A DNA stretch of 64,000 bases from Mycolicibacterium mageritense (GTDB lineage Bacteria > Actinomycetota > Actinomycetes > Mycobacteriales > Mycobacteriaceae). Shown piece by piece: positions 7,895 through 16,493 of this stretch. The stretch's first letter is position 1. Each line of letters opens with the position of its first letter. The notes beneath the pieces were generated by a model that was not told the origin of the DNA, made no database searches, and worked only from the letters and a program-made list of their open reading frames with translations. The DNA lies in NCBI RefSeq assembly GCF_010727475.1, contig NZ_AP022567.1, forward strand, positions 806,001 through 870,000. Direction: 5' to 3'. Both the position numbers and the translations under genes were made by a program.

Positions 7895-8539
7895 TCAGTT
7901 CATGTTCCAGGGCTCGCCGTAGGTGGTGACGCTGTCACCGGTCGAGGCGATCAGGCGGGCGAAGGGACGCAGCAGCACACCACCGGCCGCACCGGTCACG
8001 GTGCCGTGCGCGTTGGACACCGCCACACCGCCGTTGGGGCCCTTCACGTCGACCGAGAAGGTCGCTACTTCCTGGATGCCGGGGCCGTTGCCCAGGTCAG
8101 CCGAGATCGAAACACCCGGGAACAGGTTCGGGGTGATGACCCGGCCCAGCGGGTTGAAGCCGGCCGACAGCGGGTTGATGTTGGCGTCGTCGAGCAGGAT
8201 GTTGGGCGTGGTGTAGCTGAAGTTGATGCCCACGCCGAGCGACCAGGGGAAACCGATCTGGTAACCCAGTTCCAGGGTGCCCTCGAACTCGTCAGCGCCG
8301 GGGCCGGCGACGATGTACTTGGCCCGGCCGGAGTGGAACCACTCACGGGTCAGGCGGTTGCGGTCCAGGGGGAACACACCGTTGAGGAACGTATCCCACT
8401 GCTGGATTGTCAGCGTCCGATCCTGGCCGTCAACCAGGCTCAGCTCGTTGTCCAGACCTGCGTGAGAGGTGCCCGTGCTCGTGAACAGCGCGGCAATCGC
8501 CGCAACCATCGCGATCAGCACCCGACTGATTGCCTTCAT
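7895..8539 (-). CDS. MspA-family outer-membrane porin (copy 2)
   Basis: A 214-aa precursor. The 27-residue signal peptide (MKAISRVLIAMVAAIAAL...TSHA) matches that of M. smegmatis MspA as I remember it. The mature chain starts GLDNELSLVDGQDRT and ends TYGEPWNMN. Asp90-Asp91 of the pore constriction are present, position 93 is Asn, and the following loop has the same three-residue insertion as copy 1 but carries an Arg (FNPLGRV) where copy 1 has Ala-Gln, adding a positive charge near the pore. ATG 8539 is chosen for its RBS (AGGGAGAAC); the 15-residue longer frame is unlikely. The long upstream region has no other gene. Confidence 0.95.
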   Translation of the reverse strand: MKAISRVLIAMVAAIAALFTSTGTSHAGLDNELSLVDGQDRTLTIQQWDTFLNGVFPLDRNRLTREWFHSGRAKYIVAGPGADEFEGTLELGYQIGFPWSLGVGINFSYTTPNILLDDANINPLSAGFNPLGRVITPNLFPGVSISADLGNGPGIQEVATFSVDVKGPNGGVAVSNAHGTVTGAAGGVLLRPFARLIASTGDSVTTYGEPWNMN

Positions 8540-8933
8540 GTTCTCCCTAGCTATGTCGCGGTGGTCACCGTAGTCGGTGGCCACCGAGTTGTTTTGTGGT
8601 GCCCGGCCCTAACGCAAAACCACACACCTTGCAAGACCTTCATGTGACCGAAATTAGACAGATCACATGTTGCTCTTACGTTTCGCTCATCGTTGACACG
8701 AGGAACATAACGGGGAGGCATTCGACCGGCAACGCAAGCACATATGAGCAAGCCTGTATACGGTCGATCGATCAAAATTTGCTGGCGGCATCTGAGCACC
8801 ACCGCGGGCAAGGCAGGACGCTGGGAGTTATGTCACCCGGCAATGGAGTGATGTGGTTCGCCTTGCTAACGAGCGATGAGCCAGATCACACCTTCCCACC
8901 ACGCGTTTTGGGCGTTGAAAGCGGAATCTGGAC
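8540..8933 (-). promoter_or_regulatory. Long leader/promoter region of porin copy 2
   Basis: About 390 bp without a convincing gene, more A/T-rich than its surroundings. It contains an inverted repeat CATGTGA (8641-8647) / TCACATG (8663-8669) with a 15-bp spacer roughly 100 bp upstream of the porin start. Long untranslated leaders are plausible for highly expressed mycobacterial porins. No promoter can be fixed by eye. Confidence 0.4.
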
Positions 8934-9092
8934 TCATTCATGGTGAGGCGGAATATTGCTCCGCAACCACCGATCGTGCGCGTCGTCGTCGTCTGGCGAA
9001 GACACGTCGCGTTCATCGGGCGGCACCTCCGGAAGCACCTCACCGAAGATCGAGTTAACTGTGCGGCGTGAAGCTTTGGCCGGATCGTTCAT
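8934..9092 (-). CDS. Conserved small acidic mycobacterial protein
   Basis: A 52-aa protein, MNDPAKASRRTVNSIFGEVL followed by a strongly acidic stretch (ERDVSSPDDDDAHDRWLR) and the end NIPPHHE. ATG 9092 is supported by the RBS AAAGGGGA about 7 nt upstream; the longer frame to 9173 lacks one. I recall short actinobacterial proteins of the form 'FG.VLPE...DERD...D.WLR...PPHH', so it is probably genuine. No transmembrane or signal segment is present. The function is unknown. Confidence 0.65.
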   Translation of the reverse strand: MNDPAKASRRTVNSIFGEVLPEVPPDERDVSSPDDDDAHDRWLRSNIPPHHE

Positions 9093-9227
9093 CGGAATTC
9101 CCCTTTGTGACGAGATCACATTTTGGCTGTGAAGCTTGTTTACCTGCTGGTAACCCTCTCGCCCCACGCCCACAGCATTCGCCAGCTCAAACGAAAACGG
9201 TGGCCGAAGGCCACCGAATCGGGTTCG

Positions 9228-9806
9228 TTAGATCTCCAAGCTTGATAGCTGGCCGATTATCTGCACAGCCAGCGGGCTCAACGTGGCCATCCCGTCGCGA
9301 ACCGCGGCCCGCGAGCCGGCGATGTTCACGACGAGCGTGCTTCCCGAGATTCCGGCAAGCCCGCGGGACACTCCTGCATCGACGATGCCTGCGGAAAGTC
9401 CGGATGCCCGCAAGGCTTCGGAAATGCCGAGCAGTTCGCGGTCGAGGATGTCCGTGGTCGCCTCGGGGGTCACGTCGCGCGGTGTGACTCCAGTGCCGCC
9501 GACCGACACCACGAGGTCGACGCCGCCGATGACGGCTGTGTTCAACGCGTTGCGGATCTCGACTTCGTCGGCCGCGACCACGACGACGCCGTCGACCACG
9601 AACCCGGCTTCGCCGAGCAGTTCCGTGACCAACGGACCGCTGTGGTCCTCTTCACCGTGAGCAGTGCGATCGTCGACGACGACAACAAGTGCCCGGCCCA
9701 CCAACTCCCCTGGTTGTTCCATGCCTGCAACCGTATATGCGGGGGCGGACAGCGGTGCGACCACTCGCAGCGACAGTTGGCCCTGGGGCTGGGTCAGCGT
9801 CCTCAC
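9228..9806 (-). CDS. moaB2: MoaB/Mog-family molybdopterin biosynthesis protein
   Basis: A 192-aa protein with the MoCF-binding fold: VVVVDDRTAHGEEDHSGPLV, the SVGGTGVTPRDVTPEAT phosphate-binding loop and GLAGISGSTLVVNIAGS. The family adenylylates or inserts molybdate into molybdopterin. The position after pepD matches Rv0984 (moaB2). The start GTG 9806 overlaps the pepD TGA (GTGA), implying coupling; an internal ATG at 9722 (MEQPGELVG) is an alternative. Why a cofactor enzyme is fixed behind an envelope protease is unexplained. Confidence 0.88.
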   Translation of the reverse strand: MRTLTQPQGQLSLRVVAPLSAPAYTVAGMEQPGELVGRALVVVVDDRTAHGEEDHSGPLVTELLGEAGFVVDGVVVVAADEVEIRNALNTAVIGGVDLVVSVGGTGVTPRDVTPEATTDILDRELLGISEALRASGLSAGIVDAGVSRGLAGISGSTLVVNIAGSRAAVRDGMATLSPLAVQIIGQLSSLEI

Positions 9807-11164
9807 TGCTCAGCCTTACCCAGCGTGACGTCGATGGTTTGTGGTTTGCCAGCAGGGTCGAGGTAGGTCAACCTGACTTTGTCACCGGGTGCTTTGGACC
9901 GCACCGCGGCAACGAGAGCGTCGGCGCTGTTGATCACCCGATCGTCGACCTTCGTGACCACCACGCCGCTCGGCAGCCCGGCAGCCGATGCCGCGCCACC
10001 ATTTGTGACCTCGACGATCTTGGCGCCGTCGGTCGTCTTGTCGTTGCTGACCTGCACACCGAGCGACGCGTGCGAGGCCGAGCCGTTCTGGATCAGTTCG
10101 TCGGCGATCCGCTTGGCCTGATCGACGGGAATCGCGAAGCCGAGCCCGATCGACCCGCTCTGCGCCTGCGGTGAGTCACCGCCCATGGTCGCGATCGCCG
10201 AGTTGATGCCGACGAGTTCACCGTTCATGTTGACCAGAGCGCCACCTGAGTTACCGGGGTTGATCGCGGCGTCGGTCTGGATCGCGTCGAGCACGGTGTT
10301 CTGGTTGCGGGTGTCACCGCCCGCCGCGACCGGCCGGTTCAGCGCGCTGACGATGCCGGTGGTCACGGTGCCTTCCAGGCCGAGCGGCGAGCCGATGGCC
10401 ACCACGTCCTGGCCCACGCGCAGGTTCTGTGAGGAACCGAGGGTGATCGGGGTGAGCCCGGAGACGTCCTGCGCCTGCACCACCGCGATGTCACTGCTGG
10501 GATCGGTGCCCACCACGGTGAACGGCTTGGTGGTGCCGTCGGAGAAGGTCACCTTGGTGCGTGCGCCGCCGGGCACGCCGGGGCCTTGCTTGGCGCCCTC
10601 GACGACATGGTTGTTGGTCAGGATCAGGCCGTTGGCCGTGAGGATGATGCCCGAGCCCTCTTCAGAGGCCCGGCCGAGATCGGTCTCCAGCTTGACCACG
10701 CTCGGAACCACCTTGGCGGCCACCTGCTCGACCGAGCCGGCGGGCAGCGCCGCCGCGGGAATGCTCGGGGCCGCGCCGTTGAGGCCGGTGCCGAAGCTCG
10801 GGCGGTCGTCGTGCACCAGCGTGGCCACCCCACCGCCGATGCCGGCCGACACCACGGCCACCGCGAGCGCACCCGAGGCCAGGGCCAGCTTGGACCGCTT
10901 CTTGTTGACCACAACGGGCTGCGGCGCGATCGGCATGTGCGGAGACGACCGGTACGGGTCGTACGCGCCGCGGTAGGCCTGCGTCTGCTGCGGTGGCTGG
11001 TGCGGCTGCGGTTGGGGCGGCAGCTGAGGCTGCTGCGGCTGACGCGCGTAGCGCCAGTCGTACGGCTGCTGCTGATAGGGATCGGGACGGCCACCCGGGT
11101 AACCGGGCGCGCCGGAATGCTGACCCGGCTCCTGCGGCTGGGAATACCTCGGGTGATTCGTCAT
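9803..11164 (-). CDS. pepD: HtrA-like envelope serine protease PepD
   Basis: A 453-aa protein: a Pro/Gln-rich cytoplasmic N-terminus (residues 1-88), one transmembrane helix (about 92-116), a trypsin-like protease domain and one PDZ domain (about 360-450). The catalytic triad is visible: His186 in LTNNHVVEG, Asp225 in SSDIAVV, Ser306 in GNSGGAL. It degrades or chaperones misfolded periplasmic proteins and in M. tuberculosis is part of the MprAB/SigE stress network. ATG 11164 (MTNHPRYSQP) is preferred over the longer open frame to 11269. It is downstream of mprB and upstream of moaB2. Confidence 0.95.
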   Translation of the reverse strand: MTNHPRYSQPQEPGQHSGAPGYPGGRPDPYQQQPYDWRYARQPQQPQLPPQPQPHQPPQQTQAYRGAYDPYRSSPHMPIAPQPVVVNKKRSKLALASGALAVAVVSAGIGGGVATLVHDDRPSFGTGLNGAAPSIPAAALPAGSVEQVAAKVVPSVVKLETDLGRASEEGSGIILTANGLILTNNHVVEGAKQGPGVPGGARTKVTFSDGTTKPFTVVGTDPSSDIAVVQAQDVSGLTPITLGSSQNLRVGQDVVAIGSPLGLEGTVTTGIVSALNRPVAAGGDTRNQNTVLDAIQTDAAINPGNSGGALVNMNGELVGINSAIATMGGDSPQAQSGSIGLGFAIPVDQAKRIADELIQNGSASHASLGVQVSNDKTTDGAKIVEVTNGGAASAAGLPSGVVVTKVDDRVINSADALVAAVRSKAPGDKVRLTYLDPAGKPQTIDVTLGKAEQ

Positions 11165-11322
11165 CTGCTGTAGTGCTCTTCTCTTGTATGGGTGGATCAG
11201 CGGTCGAGCAGTTACTTCAACCAACGAAGTAGGTGGCCACAAGGTTGCCCAGGTGGACTGAGAATCCACTTAGAGAACGTTTTGGACCATCCATGATTCG
11301 CCCCCGGTCGTCGTTAACTGTC

Positions 11323-12801
11323 TCACTTTTTGTCGGCGCTCATGACATGCCCACTGCTGTCGTCGAGCCTGGGCGCCGCCGGGGCTTCGGGCAACGGCTG
11401 GCCCGGCAGCATCACGTGGATCGACGCACCGGGCGGATTGCCACCCGGCACTGTCTCGTCGATGCGTAGTGCCCCACCGTGTTTCATCACCACGTGCTGC
11501 ACGATCGCCAGGCCGAGGCCCGAGCCCGGCATGGCCCGCGCGGCAGCCGAACGGTAGAAGCGGTCGAACACCAACCGGCGTTCCTGCGGCGGAATGCCCG
11601 GCCCGTGGTCGGCCACCACCAGTTCGGCGTGGGCCGGGTCGACCTGCCGCAACCTCACCTCGACCCGACCGCTGGGCGGGCTCCACTTGGCGGCGTTGTC
11701 GAGCAGGTTGAGAACCGCGCGGCCCAGCCCCGCGGCGTCGCCGAACACCTGCCAACCGATCACGTCGACGTCGAAGTCGATGTCGTTGCGGCGCCGCCGG
11801 ACCCGCTCCAGGCTGCGGTCGACGACCTCCGACATGTCGACCGGCTCGTGGATGACGCCGCCCGCGTCGTCGCGCGTGAGGTCCACCAGGTCACCGACGA
11901 GTGTGGAGAGTTCTTCGATCTGGGCGATCACGTCGGCGCGCAGCCCGGCCATCTCCTCCTCCGGAAGGCGCGGCGCGCCAGGGGCTTGCGACGCCATCAG
12001 CAGTTCGACGTTGGTGCGCAGTGAGGTCAGCGGCGTGCGCAGTTCGTGGCCCGCGTCGGAGACCAATCGGGCTTGGCGGTCCCGGGATTCGGCCAGCGCG
12101 CGCAGCATCATGTTGAAGGCTTCGGTCAGCCGGGCCAGCTCGTCGCTGCCGACCACGGGGATCGGCCGCAAGTCGTCGGTGCGCGCGACGCGTTCGGCGG
12201 CCTCCGTGAGCCGCCCCACCGGTCGTAGCCCGGCCCGGGCGACCGCACCACCTGCCATCGCGGCCACGGCCACACCCACACCGCCGACGATGAGCAGGAT
12301 CGTGCCGAGCCGTCTGAGCACTTGTCCGGTCGGTGCCAGGCTCTTGGAGATCAGCAGTGAACTGCCGTTGGCCAGGTGCACGGCCAGCACCCGCTGGTGG
12401 TTGGCGGTGCGCAGCGACATCAGCAGTTCGCCGGAGACCACATCTTTTTCCTGCTGGCCCAGCGGCAGGGTCTGGCCCTGCTGATTGGCGGTGTAGATGG
12501 CCCGGCCCGGAATCACCAGCATCGCGTTGACGTCGGAGTACGCGGTGCCCTCGATGGCCTTGCCAGGATCGGCGGCCAGCGATCCGCTCTCGATGAGCAG
12601 CCGAGCCCGGCTGTGCAGTTGATTGTCGATGTCGTCGTACAGCGCACGTGACACCACGGCGTACACCGCGACGGCCATCAGCACGACCACCATGGCCACC
12701 ATCGACATCGCGAGCATCATCACGCGCCAGCGCAACGACAGCGAACTGGTGTTGGGCAGTGTCGTCGACCGCCAGAGATTGTTCGGGTTGATCGCCATCA
12801 C
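11323..12801 (-). CDS. mprB: Envelope-stress sensor kinase MprB
   Basis: A 492-aa two-pass histidine kinase: TM1 about 28-50, an extracytoplasmic sensor, TM2 about 164-186, HAMP, a HisKA box DAGHELRTPL with His252, then HATPase (LLDNAAKWSP, DHGPGIPP, GSGLGLAIV). MprB senses envelope stress (detergent, misfolded exported proteins) and controls MprA phosphorylation; in M. tuberculosis the ectodomain contacts DnaK and stress proteins. The start is GTG 12801 or ATG 12798, just after mprA. The 158-bp gap before pepD may contain a separate pepD promoter. Confidence 0.95.
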   Translation of the reverse strand: MMAINPNNLWRSTTLPNTSSLSLRWRVMMLAMSMVAMVVVLMAVAVYAVVSRALYDDIDNQLHSRARLLIESGSLAADPGKAIEGTAYSDVNAMLVIPGRAIYTANQQGQTLPLGQQEKDVVSGELLMSLRTANHQRVLAVHLANGSSLLISKSLAPTGQVLRRLGTILLIVGGVGVAVAAMAGGAVARAGLRPVGRLTEAAERVARTDDLRPIPVVGSDELARLTEAFNMMLRALAESRDRQARLVSDAGHELRTPLTSLRTNVELLMASQAPGAPRLPEEEMAGLRADVIAQIEELSTLVGDLVDLTRDDAGGVIHEPVDMSEVVDRSLERVRRRRNDIDFDVDVIGWQVFGDAAGLGRAVLNLLDNAAKWSPPSGRVEVRLRQVDPAHAELVVADHGPGIPPQERRLVFDRFYRSAAARAMPGSGLGLAIVQHVVMKHGGALRIDETVPGGNPPGASIHVMLPGQPLPEAPAAPRLDDSSGHVMSADKK

Positions 12802-12806
12802 GGGTA

Positions 12807-13499
12807 TCAGGGCGGGGTTTCGCGCAGCACGTAACCGACCCCGCGCACGGTGTGGATCAGCCGCGGTTCACCTTCGGCTTCGGTCTTGCGGCGCAGGTAG
12901 CCGATGTACACCTCGAGCGCGTTGCCCGAGGTCGGGAAATCGAATCCCCACACTTCTTCGAGGATGCGGCTGCGGGTCAGCACCCGGCGGGGATTGGAGA
13001 TCAGCATCTCCAGCAGCGAGAACTCGGTGCGGGTCAGGCTGATCTGCCGCGTACCTCGCGTGACCTCGCGGGTCACGGGGTCCAGCGTCAGGTCGGAGAA
13101 CGCCATGATCTGCGAGTCGGCACCGTCGTCAGACACGGTCCGGCGGAGCAATGCACGCATCCGGGCCAGCAGCTCTTCCAGCGCGAACGGCTTGGGTAGA
13201 TAGTCGTCGGCCCCGGCGTCGAGGCCCGCGACGCGCTCCGACACCGAGTCGCGCGCGGTGAGCACCAGGATCGGCAGGTCGTCGCCGGTGCTGCGGAGCC
13301 GCCTGCACACCTCGAGGCCGTCGAGCCGCGGCATCATCACGTCCAACACCACGGCATCGGGCCGATCGCTGGCAATCAGTTCGAGAGCCTCGACACCGTC
13401 TTGGGCCAGCTCGACCGAGTATCCGTTGAAGGAAAGCGACCGGCGCAGGGATTCGCGCACAGCGCGATCGTCGTCCACGACAAGAATGCGCACAGCCAC
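12807..13499 (-). CDS. mprA: Response regulator MprA
   Basis: A 230-aa OmpR-family regulator. The receiver has the VVDDDRA pocket, Asp53 in VVLDVMMP, LTARD and KPFALEE; the winged helix ends in ALEVYIGYLRRKTEAEG...TVRGVGYVLRE. It activates sigE, sigB, pepD and its own operon under envelope stress in mycobacteria. It is followed directly by mprB and then pepD/moaB2, the order seen in M. tuberculosis Rv0981-Rv0984. A terminator between it and rpmF isolates the operon. Confidence 0.97.
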   Translation of the reverse strand: MAVRILVVDDDRAVRESLRRSLSFNGYSVELAQDGVEALELIASDRPDAVVLDVMMPRLDGLEVCRRLRSTGDDLPILVLTARDSVSERVAGLDAGADDYLPKPFALEELLARMRALLRRTVSDDGADSQIMAFSDLTLDPVTREVTRGTRQISLTRTEFSLLEMLISNPRRVLTRSRILEEVWGFDFPTSGNALEVYIGYLRRKTEAEGEPRLIHTVRGVGYVLRETPP

Positions 13500-13597
13500 A
13501 GTCTCAACCTGTCGTCTGAGAGTGGCCTAAGAGGCGCGCCGCAAAATTGCCTAGCGTTTGCCCGCCGCTACCGGAAGCCTTACGAATGGATGACACG

Positions 13598-13633
13598 ACA
13601 AAAAGCGCTACCACGAGTGGCAGCGCTTTTTGT
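13598..13633. terminator. Rho-independent terminator of rpmF
   Basis: ACAAAAAGCGCTACCAC (13598-13614) pairs with GTGGCAGCGCTTTTTGT (13617-13633) with one mismatch and a tiny loop. The A/T tails on both sides allow termination in either direction. It separates rpmF from mprA. Confidence 0.85.
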
Positions 13634-13646
13634 GGACGTCGCGGAT

Positions 13647-13820
13647 TTAGCGCTTGTCGAGGTCGACCAGGCCGAGACGGGCGGCCTTGAGCAGACGACG
13701 CGGCACCTTGTGCTGCTGACCGGCGACAGTGACGCCGACGAGACCGGTGGCCTCGGCCTTCCACTGCGCGCGCCGGCTACGGGTGTTCGCGCGCGACATT
13801 CTGCGCTTGGGCACAGCCAT
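13647..13820 (-). CDS. rpmF: 50S ribosomal protein L32
   Basis: A 57-aa protein MAVPKRRMSRANTRSRRAQW...VPRRLLKAARLGLVDLDKR, the exact length and signature of L32. It has no CxxC zinc motif, so it is the zinc-independent (C-minus) form, which usually takes over when zinc is limiting. RBS AAGGAGA lies upstream of ATG 13820; the longer frame to 13913 is spurious. It is next to mprA as in M. tuberculosis. Confidence 0.95.
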   Translation of the reverse strand: MAVPKRRMSRANTRSRRAQWKAEATGLVGVTVAGQQHKVPRRLLKAARLGLVDLDKR

Positions 13821-13943
13821 GACGTGCATCTCCTTGCTTGGGGTGTTGCCGCAGGCGCCAACAGGCGGCGACGATTGCACTACAGAGTAACGGTTGACCT
13901 GCGTCGGCTCCAAAACGGCCGGGCTCGCGTCATCGGATCGGCG

Positions 13944-14498
13944 TCAGCTGCGGCACTTGCGCACGCCGGTGGGCAGACCGCTCTCGTTGGCGACCTTCAG
14001 CCCGCACTCCCGGATGTTGACGGTCTGCGCGTACACCTGCCCGGGAACGGTGACCTGGCCGTTGCGGCCGCCGGTCCCGGTGTTGAGGACGCCGGTCACG
14101 TAGCCGTTGGTGCCGTCGCCCTGGTAGTACTGCACACCTTCGTCGTCGACGGTGATGGTGCCGCGCGTGCCGAACGCGCGGTGGTACTGATCGCCGATCG
14201 GCGAACCGTTGACGGCGGTGTTCAGCGCGCTGCCGTTGTTGAAGACCGTGTCACCGACATTCTGGATCGCCCGAACCCCGGGTGCGGGGTTCTTGAAATC
14301 GGGCCGCGCAACCGCGTCGGCCGCGGTCTCGACCTTGTGCGGCGTCTCGGGTTCCGGACCGGCGGCGTTGTCGACACCCGGAGCCGCGAACGCCAGGCCG
14401 ACCGGACCGGCGACCGTGAGCGACGCGCCCGCGACCACACCACCGAACAGCACGCGCGCCCGGCGCGACCGATCCGACATTGCCCTGTGACGTCCCAT
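13944..14498 (-). CDS. Exported protein with RPDxxNPAPGVRAxQ motif (paralogue A)
   Basis: A 184-aa precursor: positively charged MGRHRAMSDRSRRARVLFGG, a hydrophobic core and an AFA|AP cleavage site. The mature part has an acidic linker, then RPDFKNPAPGVRAIQNVGDTVFN and a beta-rich, Gly/Asn-rich C-terminal region ending with two cysteines (ECGLK ... VRKCRS) that could form a disulfide. The gene at 56709-57293 shares the leader layout and the RPD..NPAPGVRA.Q.VGD.VFN block. RBS GAGGGGA precedes ATG 14498. The function is unknown; an extracytoplasmic role is likely. Confidence 0.75.
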   Translation of the reverse strand: MGRHRAMSDRSRRARVLFGGVVAGASLTVAGPVGLAFAAPGVDNAAGPEPETPHKVETAADAVARPDFKNPAPGVRAIQNVGDTVFNNGSALNTAVNGSPIGDQYHRAFGTRGTITVDDEGVQYYQGDGTNGYVTGVLNTGTGGRNGQVTVPGQVYAQTVNIRECGLKVANESGLPTGVRKCRS

Positions 14499-14709
14499 GA
14501 GTTCCCCTCGCTCGGAAATTTTCTGCGATATCTGACCACGGCAAATGCCCCGCGGCGAGGGTTCACCCAGCCGCTTCCCAGGATTGTTTGCGTTCGCAAA
14601 TTTACGGCGGCGGCAATTGGGCGGATACCTGCGCGGATGCCCCGAACCTGCGCCCAAATCCACGATCTCGCCGAAACTGTCGCGCGCGAGCCGGCACTTG
14701 GGCCACCCC

Positions 14710-14765
14710 TTGACGCGGGACCGGTGGTACCGGCTAACGTAGCTGACCTACCGGTTGGTAGGTCA
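14710..14765 (+). promoter_or_regulatory. Promoter and TetR-type operator of the accA2/accD2 operon
   Basis: Candidate -35 TTGACG (14710-14715) and -10 TAACGT (14735-14740) are followed at once by a 22-bp palindrome with 9-bp perfect arms TGACCTACC (14744-14752) and GGTAGGTCA (14757-14765), spacer GGTT. This placement over the expected transcription start would give repression by a TetR-type dimer. The GTG start with a GGAGG Shine-Dalgarno is about 20 bp downstream. Confidence 0.75.
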
Positions 14766-14783
14766 CTGGCGACGGAGGTATGC

Positions 14784-16493
14784 GTGGCGTCTGCAGGCCC
14801 AGGTGCAGTACGTATCGGCAACTGTTCGGGCTTCTACGGCGACCGGCTCGCCGCGATGCACGAGATGCTCACCGGCGGGGAGCTCGACTATCTGACCGGC
14901 GACTACCTCGCCGAACTGACCATGCTGATCCTGGCCCGCGACCGGGCCAAGAACCCCGAGCGTGGCTATGCCAAGACCTTCCTGCGCCAGTTGGAGGAGT
15001 CTCTCGGCCTGGCACTGGACCAGGGCGTCAAGATCGTCGCCAACGCGGGCGGGCTCAACCCGGCCGGGCTGGCCGCCGCGGTGCGGGCACTGGCCGAACG
15101 GCTCGGATTGAACGCGCGCGTCGCGCATGTCGAAGGTGACGATCTGGTCGCACGGGCCGGTGAGCTCGGGCTCGGCACTCCCCTGGCGGCCAACGCGTAT
15201 CTGGGCGCGTGGGGCATCGTCGACTGCCTCTCGGCAGGCGCCGACGTCGTGGTCACCGGGCGGGTCACCGACGCCTCGGTGATCGTGGGCCCGGCAGCCG
15301 CGCACTTCGGTTGGGAGCGAACCGATTACGACGCTCTCGCCGGGGCCGTCGCGGCCGGGCACGTCATCGAATGCGGAACGCAGGCCACGGGCGGCAACTA
15401 CGCGTTCTTCCAGGAAGTGCCTGATCTTCAGCACCCCGGCTTCCCCATCGCCGAGATCAACGCCGACGGCTCGTCGGTGATCACCAAGCACCCCGGCACG
15501 GGCGGCCAGGTCAGCGTCGGCACCGTGACCGCGCAGCTGCTCTACGAGATCACCGGCGCGCGGTACCCCAATCCCGACGTCACGCTGCGGGTCGACTCGA
15601 TCCAGCTGAGCCAGGACGACGACGACCGCGTGTCCATCACGGGGGTGACGGGTGAGGCGCCACCGCCGACGCTCAAGGTGTCGCTCAACAGCATCGGCGG
15701 TTTCCGCAACGCGGCCACATTCGTGCTCACGGGCCTGGACATCGAGGCCAAGGCGCAGCTCGTGCGCAGCCAGCTGGAGGCCGGGCTCAAAGTCAAACCG
15801 GCGGAACTGGAATGGTCGCTGGCTCGCACCGACCATCCCGACGCCGACACCGAGGAAGCCGCCAGCGCGCTGCTGCACTGCGTGGCCCGGGATCCGGATC
15901 CCAACGTCGTCGGACGCCAATTCTCGGCGGCCGGAGTCGAACTCGCGCTCGCCAGCTACCCGGGCTTCACCACCACCGCCCCACCCGGAGACGGGCAGGT
16001 GTACGGAGTGTTCACGCCGGGATACGTCGAGGCGACCAAGGTGCCGCACACCGCGGTGCATCCCGACGGCACGCGCGTCGACATCGCTCCGGCCACCGAA
16101 ACGCTGGAGGTGACAGCGGTTTCCGAGCCGGCGCTGCCGGAGCCGCTGCCGCCAGGTCCGACTCGACGGGTTCCGCTCGGCACGATCGCCGGTGCCCGCA
16201 GCGGCGACAAGGGCGGCTCGGCCAACGTCGGGGTCTGGGTCCGGACCGACGAGGAATGGCGTTGGCTGGCGCACGCGCTGACGGTCGAAACCCTTCGCGA
16301 ATTGCTGCCCGAGACGGCGGAGCTGCCGATCACCCGGCACGTGCTGCCGAAACTGCGGGCCGTGAACTTCGTGATCGAAGGCATTCTCGGGCAGGGCGTG
16401 GCCTATCAGGCCCGGTTCGATCCACAGGCCAAGGGGCTGGGCGAATGGTTGCGCAGCCGTCATATCGACATCCCGGAGGAACTCGTCAAGTGA
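14784..16493 (+). CDS. AtuA-like acyclic terpene utilisation family protein (DUF1446; Rv0976c-like)
   Basis: A 569-aa soluble protein. The N-terminal domain (IGNCSGFYGDRLAAMHEML...GDYLAELTM) and a long middle part with VKIVANAGGLNPAGLA and GADVVVTGRVTDASVIVGPAA match the AtuA/DUF1446 family; the C-terminal ~100 residues (PLGTIAGARSGDKGGSANVGVWV) match the small domain fused to it in many members. The reaction is not established; AtuA is needed for citronellol/geraniol growth in Pseudomonas. GTG 14784 is chosen because GGAGG is 5 nt upstream. The stop overlaps the fadE13 GTG. It leads the operon and holds its operator. Confidence 0.85.
   Translation: MASAGPGAVRIGNCSGFYGDRLAAMHEMLTGGELDYLTGDYLAELTMLILARDRAKNPERGYAKTFLRQLEESLGLALDQGVKIVANAGGLNPAGLAAAVRALAERLGLNARVAHVEGDDLVARAGELGLGTPLAANAYLGAWGIVDCLSAGADVVVTGRVTDASVIVGPAAAHFGWERTDYDALAGAVAAGHVIECGTQATGGNYAFFQEVPDLQHPGFPIAEINADGSSVITKHPGTGGQVSVGTVTAQLLYEITGARYPNPDVTLRVDSIQLSQDDDDRVSITGVTGEAPPPTLKVSLNSIGGFRNAATFVLTGLDIEAKAQLVRSQLEAGLKVKPAELEWSLARTDHPDADTEEAASALLHCVARDPDPNVVGRQFSAAGVELALASYPGFTTTAPPGDGQVYGVFTPGYVEATKVPHTAVHPDGTRVDIAPATETLEVTAVSEPALPEPLPPGPTRRVPLGTIAGARSGDKGGSANVGVWVRTDEEWRWLAHALTVETLRELLPETAELPITRHVLPKLRAVNFVIEGILGQGVAYQARFDPQAKGLGEWLRSRHIDIPEELVK

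Noticed and set aside
8596..8946. 116-aa plus-strand ORF upstream of porin 2
   Set aside because: No ribosome site, mixed composition, overlaps the likely porin leader and the 3' end of the small gene at 8934.
13401..14783. Apparent 460-aa N-terminal extension of the AtuA-like protein
   Set aside because: It crosses rpmF, a terminator, an exported-protein gene and the operator; the family start and a good RBS are at 14784.
14763..16463. 566-aa minus-strand frame opposite the AtuA-like gene
   Set aside because: Shadow frame with no RBS and biased composition; the plus frame matches a known family.
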